Source: Meloidogyne chitwoodi (Eukaryota > Nematoda > Chromadorea > Rhabditida > Meloidogynidae). Taken from it: a DNA stretch of 64,000 nt. Shown piece by piece: positions 62,010 through 64,000 of this stretch. The DNA lies in assembly GCA_015183035.1 (NCBI GenBank), contig JACZZP010000015.1:930001-994000 (forward strand), in the 5' to 3' direction. Position 1 is the first letter of the stretch. Each line of letters begins with the position of its first letter. The notes below the pieces were generated by a model. That model was not told the origin of the DNA and did not search any database. It worked only from the letters and a program-made list of their open reading frames with translations. A program made the translations under genes and the position numbers.

Positions 62010-64000
62010 ATGGGAAAAAAATCAAAAGTTGGAAAACAACGTAAAGATAAATTTTATTTTTTGGCTAAAGAGGCTGGCTTTAGATCACGTGCTGCCTTCA
62101 AATTGCTTCAACTTAATAAACGTTTTGAATTCCTACAAAAATCAAGAGCTTTGGTTGATTTATGTGCAGCACCAGGAGGATGGCTACAAGTAGCTGAACA
62201 AAATATGCCTGTTTCTTCTTTGCGTATTGGTATATTTTATTTTAAGAATTAATTAATTTTTTTAAACAATAAAAAAATAGTCGGATTTTTATATCTATTA
62301 TTTAAATTTAGGTGTTGATTTAGTGCCTATAAAATCAGTTAAAAACTGTATTACACTTCAAGGAGATATCACTGAAGAAAAGGTTTTTTTCGTACTTTTA
62401 TTGTTAATAAACTTTAAATATAAAATTATCACAAAATTTCTACAATTTATAAACATGAAATATAAAGACTCGTCATGCCGTTCGTAAAGAACTTAACAAT
62501 TGGGAAGCAGATTGTGTTTTGCACGATGGAGCTCCAAATGTTGGAACAAATTGGGCACATGATGCTTTTCAGCAAAATTGTCTTGTTCTTTCTGCACTAC
62601 GATTAGCTACACAAGTTTTACGTCGTGGCGGTTATTTCATTACAAAAATATTTCGATCTGCTGACTCCCAACTACTAATTTCTGTTTTTGAAAAACTCTT
62701 CAAAAAAGTAAATTTCAATCTATCCTTCTAAATCAAAATATTATTTAGATCCATCATTGGAAGCCTGCTGCTTCTCGTTTAGAATCAGCAGAAAGTTTTG
62801 TTGTGTGTGAAAAATATTTAAAGCCCGATAAAGTTGACTCAGAACTTCTTGATGCTAAAAAGGTTTTTTCTTCACCAATTGATGAACAGACAGAAAATGT
62901 TAATTTGTAAGTTTTATTTTTTGATTCACTTGGTACTCAATTTTTTGTTTCACCGTAATTTTAAAACAATAATTCCGCATATACGGATTTCTTTCAAAAT
63001 ATTTTTGCTTCTAAGCCACTTATTTGATTTTACTTTTTAAATTATAACACAATATTTTAGACAACGTTTACTTTTGCATCCACGCCGAAAAGATAAAAAA
63101 CCTAAAGCTCTTGGTTATGAAGACAATTCAGAAATTAGTCAACACAAAGAATTGCCTGTCAGTGAATTTCTCTCCTCCAAAAACTCATTGCAAATTTTGG
63201 CTAAAGCATCAGCACTTGTTTTAGACTCTGAAAAGGATGCTAATAGCAAATATACAACCGAGGAAATACGTGAATGTTTATCAGATATAAAGGTTAATTT
63301 TTGTATAATTTTTAATTTAAAGAAGTTTTTTTTTTGGGTTTGTGGACCTGCTGAAATTAAAAGAATATTGATATGGCGGAAGAAATTATTGGAAGAACAA
63401 AAATTGGCAAAGAAAAAACAGGAAAATGATAAAGAAATGGTTGAGAAGTAAGTTATTTATATTAAATTTTCGTAGTTGTGGTCCTGCCAATAAAAATTAA
63501 TACAAATTTTTTAATTTATTATCTATAAACAATTTCTTCTATTTTAATAAAATAATCTAATTTTAAGGGACCCACTTATAAATGAAATTGAGGAGATTGA
63601 GGAAGAACAAAGTCAGGAAATGAAAGAATTAGAAGAAATTGACGAACTCATCAGAAATGCTCAAGCGGATGAGAAATCACAACTAAAAAAGTTTATTAAT
63701 TTAAAATAAAAATAATTTTTTAAATAGGAGAAAGAAGAAACTATTAAAAGATAAACAAAAATTAAATGAACGCAGAAAACTTAATATGGTTCATGATGGA
63801 GATGAGCCAACAATTGGAGAAGATTTTGAAATTTTTTCACTTAAAACTATTCAAAAAGCTGTGCTTAAAGCAAAAGCTAGAGCATTAGCAGCTGCTGAAG
63901 AAGTTAGTGGTGGTGGCAAAAAAATATTAAATTCTGAAACCGATAGTGATTTTGATGAAGATGAAGGAGATAAAGGAAATATCTCAACAAGAGATGATGA
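62010..64000 (+). CDS. FTSJ3/Spb1-type pre-rRNA 2'-O-methyltransferase, 5' part
   Basis: The start [34 protein letters not shown] is the classic Spb1/FTSJ3 N-terminus. The methyltransferase domain shows the SAM motif [10 protein letters not shown], and the catalytic K-D-K-E set is visible in [29 protein letters not shown] and [11 protein letters not shown]. After it comes a linker ([21 protein letters not shown]) and long charged coiled-coil-like regions ([22 protein letters not shown], [19 protein letters not shown], then an acidic [11 protein letters not shown] run). The gene is cut by the window end before the C-terminal Spb1 domain. The family modifies rRNA and is needed for 60S ribosome maturation in the nucleolus. 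It is distinguished from the smaller tRNA-modifying FtsJ proteins by the long charged extension. Confidence 0.93.

Noticed and set aside
1..64000. Operon-like co-transcription of neighbours
   Set aside because: Adjacent genes mostly alternate in strand or are separated by more than 300 bases, so nothing shows the short same-strand spacing of nematode operons.

Overview
The window looks like nuclear DNA from a nematode, most likely a plant-parasitic species close to root-knot nematodes (Meloidogyne). I infer this from extreme AT-richness, very short GT..AG introns of often 40-100 bases, and a clearly nematode gene set: an unc-68-type ryanodine receptor, a flp-11 neuropeptide precursor, a patched-related protein, a TTBK-like kinase remnant, calumenin, and several GT11 fucosyltransferase-like genes. 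No bacterial, viral or CRISPR features were seen. All gene models come from reading frames and splice signals by eye. Spans run from start codon to stop codon and include introns.

Layout. 1-14 kb: the 3' end of a rhodopsin-type GPCR (+); an ABCB (P-glycoprotein)-like gene with both transmembrane halves but no nucleotide-binding domain (-); an RD3-like gene with a 12-nt microexon (+); an F-box-like gene (-); a head-to-head pair of GT11-like genes (- and +); arl-6/BBS3 with a good RFX X-box just upstream (+); and a small secreted four-cysteine protein (-). 15.9-40.2 kb: one very large ryanodine receptor gene (+). It holds a GC-rich REEP-like gene (-) inside one 1.4-kb intron, and a pair of phase-compatible, apparently mutually exclusive exons near 34.0-34.5 kb. 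40.9-45.8 kb: two tandem GT11-like genes with near-identical central blocks, suggesting gene conversion or recent duplication. 46-55.2 kb: calumenin (-), an Asn/Glu-rich protein of unknown function (-), a long gene-free stretch and flp-11 (-). 56.6-60.2 kb: a patched-related (sterol-sensing domain) gene (-) with a tRNA-like sequence in an intron. 60.6-61.7 kb: a GC-rich 42-bp minisatellite next to a frameshifted TTBK-like kinase pseudogene. 62.0 kb to the end: an FTSJ3/Spb1-type rRNA methyltransferase cut by the window edge (+).

Functional themes. Calcium handling appears twice (ryanodine receptor and ER calumenin). Cilium or sensory biology is suggested by ARL6 with its X-box, by an RD3-like protein (RD3 regulates receptor guanylyl cyclases in vertebrates) and by a GPCR. 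Fucosylation is represented by four GT11-like copies. These are neighbours, not an operon. The most unusual items are the ABC-transporter-derived gene without ATPase domains, the alternative exon pair in the ryanodine receptor, and the GC-rich islands (REEP gene, TTBK pseudogene) in an otherwise very AT-rich landscape.
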